Below, piece after piece: positions 4,995 to 6,661 of a stretch of DNA of 6,661 nucleotides; the stretch's first letter is position 1, and each line of letters starts with the position of its first letter. The DNA comes from an uncultured Clostridia bacterium (GTDB taxonomy: Bacteria; Bacillota; Clostridia; Christensenellales; UBA1242). A model generated the notes under the pieces. The model worked only from the letters and a program-made list of their open reading frames with translations, had not been told where the DNA came from and did not search any database. The stretch is taken from assembly GCA_904397185.1 (NCBI GenBank), contig CAJFOL010000066.1, positions 1-6,661 of the forward strand. The letters run 5' to 3'. The translations under genes and the position numbers were made by a program.

Positions 4995-6536
4995 TTATCG
5001 CCTTTCTATCTTCGCCGTAAAGTTTTCATCAAAATAATAAAGATTGTTCTCAGACTCATCGTGACTATCTAGCCAAATTTGTGCAAAAATCTTGTCCTTC
5101 TTTGACAGTCTATCAAAGTCCCAAACATTCTCGCTGTAAATCCTATTGTACCAATGTCCACCCTTCATAACAGTAAAGGCAGTCGCAGTAAACTTTTCGC
5201 CGTCCTGTGTCAGCCATTCAAGTTTTTGATACAGGTCATCAAAATTTTTAGACAAAAGTTCCCCTCCATGAGCATGGGCAACATTTTGCAGGTCTTTTAT
5301 AGTTATATTTTCATAATTATCAATGTTAAAATAGTAGTCTATAAGTTTTGCATTCTCTCGCTTCCTAAGTTTTAAATAGTCAATCTCTTCGCCATTTTCA
5401 CCCTTATTCTCTACCAAGAGATTGAATTTTGACCAGTCTTTCCCTAACTTTTCATACTTATCTACACCTTTAAAATATGCTATCATTTTAGCCTCATCGT
5501 GGTGCTTATACCAATAGGCTGGCGAATTTTTGCTCTTAAAAAGTCTCTTGATTGCAAAGGTAGAGATCACCGACTTTGGAACCGCCTTGCCAAGATTGTA
5601 ACACCAATACTTTTTGGCAATCTCCTTCCAATATTCGTCAGTTTTCTGTTTTTGGTAGTCAAATAGTTTATCTAAAAGTTTGCTATCATAAAACCACATA
5701 CCATGGAAGTTACGGGTGGCATTGTAATAAGGCTTAAAAAAGTCTTTCGCACTTCCGCCGATTAGTTTAAAACCGTCATTTAAGGTATCAAAGCCTGTAA
5801 TACAATTTTCTTCTCCCCCACCAATGTTGAAAATATGTTTCCAAAAAACCTTAGATAAGTCCTCAGCCATATCCTTTCTTAAGATATTTGCAATGAGCAG
5901 TCCACTATCATGTGCTGTTGCCCACTCAAGCGGTGCATTAAAGCAGGTGTGAAACATAAGCCCATCACTCATATTGTCTTTGAGCATATTTATATGAAGC
6001 ATGGCAGTCTGTCTAAGTACCACCCAGGTCTTTATCTCTGACTCCAGCACATAAAATTCTCCACGTAGTTTGGTCGCAGAATAAATATCATAAGGGCTAA
6101 CAAGCAATGGGTCGCCAACCTGCCCCCATGGATGATGATAGTTACGGCTTCCGTACAGTGCGACAGTGGAAATATGTATGTATTTAGGCTGATTTTCGCA
6201 TGACTCAATCGCTTTTACAAGATTTTTAACCCCTGTTTCATTGCAGTCAATCGCACTCTGTGGGTCTTGGTCAGAATGTGGCGGAATAACTGCGGCAAGG
6301 TTAATTACATAGTCACAACCACTTACAAGCCTGTCGCAGACTTCCCTATCCTTTAAATTGCCATATATAACTTCAAATTTATTTTTGTAACTTCTATATT
6401 TTCTAAGAAGTTCCCTTATTCTTTTATCATCTGGCAAAACAAGAAATTTAAACTTGTCAATCCCTTCTATTTTAACCACCTCACTAAGAGTGGCTTGTCC
6501 CATGTTTCCTGTTATGCCGGTAATTGCTACTTGCAT
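4995..6536 (-). CDS. NAD(P)-dependent epimerase/dehydratase-like protein with long C-terminal extension
   Basis: The N-terminal 300 or so residues form an extended short-chain dehydrogenase/reductase: nucleotide-binding GITGNMG (7-13, G-x2-G-x2-G), acidic Asp63 region, NLAA (79-82), catalytic Ser/Thr in ISTVALYGS (122-130) and the YSATK pair Tyr152/Lys156, then LRQT (174-177). Such proteins act on nucleotide sugars or related substrates with NAD(P); which one cannot be told here. At 513 residues it is about 200 longer than usual. The extension ends in a segment (about 419-470) reading GGELLS...KLEW...DGEKF...GGHWYN, which has the spacing of small zinc-ribbon repeats but without their cysteines. 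ATG has AGGAG (6546-6542) at 5 nt and begins exactly at the Rossmann strand. It heads a two-gene unit with the flavodoxin-ferredoxin gene. Confidence 0.88.
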   Translation of the reverse strand: MQVAITGITGNMGQATLSEVVKIEGIDKFKFLVLPDDKRIRELLRKYRSYKNKFEVIYGNLKDREVCDRLVSGCDYVINLAAVIPPHSDQDPQSAIDCNETGVKNLVKAIESCENQPKYIHISTVALYGSRNYHHPWGQVGDPLLVSPYDIYSATKLRGEFYVLESEIKTWVVLRQTAMLHINMLKDNMSDGLMFHTCFNAPLEWATAHDSGLLIANILRKDMAEDLSKVFWKHIFNIGGGEENCITGFDTLNDGFKLIGGSAKDFFKPYYNATRNFHGMWFYDSKLLDKLFDYQKQKTDEYWKEIAKKYWCYNLGKAVPKSVISTFAIKRLFKSKNSPAYWYKHHDEAKMIAYFKGVDKYEKLGKDWSKFNLLVENKGENGEEIDYLKLRKRENAKLIDYYFNIDNYENITIKDLQNVAHAHGGELLSKNFDDLYQKLEWLTQDGEKFTATAFTVMKGGHWYNRIYSENVWDFDRLSKKDKIFAQIWLDSHDESENNLYYFDENFTAKIERR

Positions 6537-6556
6537 AATTTCTCCTAAAAAGCAAA

Positions 6557-6573
6557 AATGTTTTCAAAACATT
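6557..6573. promoter_or_regulatory. Perfect 17-bp palindrome, operator candidate
   Basis: AATGTTTTGAAAACATT has two perfect 8-bp arms about one central base. It lies just downstream of the -10 box of the epimerase promoter and upstream of its ribosome binding site, a typical place for a repressor to block transcription. As RNA it could also form a weak hairpin, but with no U-tract, so a terminator is unlikely. It does not match an operator I know with certainty. Confidence 0.55.
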
Positions 6574-6583
6574 AATCAATAAT

Positions 6584-6612
6584 ATAATAACATATAACAA
6601 CAAGAATTGCAA
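6584..6612 (-). promoter_or_regulatory. Sigma-A-type promoter of the epimerase/flavodoxin-ferredoxin unit
   Basis: On the minus strand -35 TTGCAA (6612-6607, the same hexamer as the riboswitch promoter) is followed by a 17-nt spacer and -10 TATTAT (6589-6584, five of six consensus bases). The AT-rich region offers alternative -10 boxes a few bases downstream. A cre/LacI-like site, TGCAAACGTTTTAA on the + strand (6608-6621), covers the -35 box. Confidence 0.65.
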
Positions 6613-6661
6613 ACGTTTTAAAAATTAAATAGGAGATATTTGCAAGTGTTTTGTAACAGAT

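Noticed and set aside
1..6661. CRISPR array, tRNA, rRNA or insertion sequence
   Set aside because: No regularly spaced repeats, cloverleaf, rRNA-like segment, transposase or terminal repeats were seen on either strand.

Overview
The window is AT-rich bacterial DNA using the standard code (TGA and TAA both act as stops, TGG encodes Trp). It has strong Shine-Dalgarno sites, sigma-A-type promoters with 17-bp spacers, a SAM-I-type riboswitch with an intrinsic terminator, and Clostridia-style proteins (an EFR1-type flavodoxin-ferredoxin). This points to a low-GC Bacillota member, probably an anaerobe of the clostridial or gut type. All six complete genes with recognisable families, and one small unrecognised gene, lie on the minus strand, so transcription runs from high to low coordinates.

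Reading in the direction of transcription, the first unit (promoter about 6612-6584) encodes a 513-residue NAD(P)-dependent epimerase/dehydratase-like protein with a long C-terminal extension. Eleven bases later comes a 305-residue flavodoxin domain fused to two [4Fe-4S] ferredoxin motifs. The upstream region carries a perfect 17-bp palindrome, a cre/LacI-like site over the -35 box, and hints of a divergent gene leaving the window on the + strand.

The second unit starts at a near-consensus promoter (4056-4028) and passes through a SAM-clan riboswitch (4017-3937) and a terminator (3913-3884). It then encodes an 88-residue phage-like protein, an N-formylglutamate amidohydrolase-family (FGase) protein, and S-adenosylmethionine synthetase MetK. 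The genes are tightly packed: a 14-nt overlap, then an unusual 86-nt out-of-frame overlap of the FGase-like gene into metK. SAM should therefore feed back on synthesis of its own synthetase and of two proteins not normally placed with it. This is the most interesting part of the window. The aptamer has essentially no P4 helix, and the two leading genes are much more AT-rich than metK.

The third unit has its own promoter (1724-1696). It encodes an MscS-family mechanosensitive channel with a basic C-terminal tail, followed 4 nt later by a four-helix membrane protein, and ends at an intrinsic terminator at the left edge of the window (32-1). No stretch longer than 300 bases lacks a gene; the longest gap, 3824-4065, holds the promoter, riboswitch, terminator and leader.
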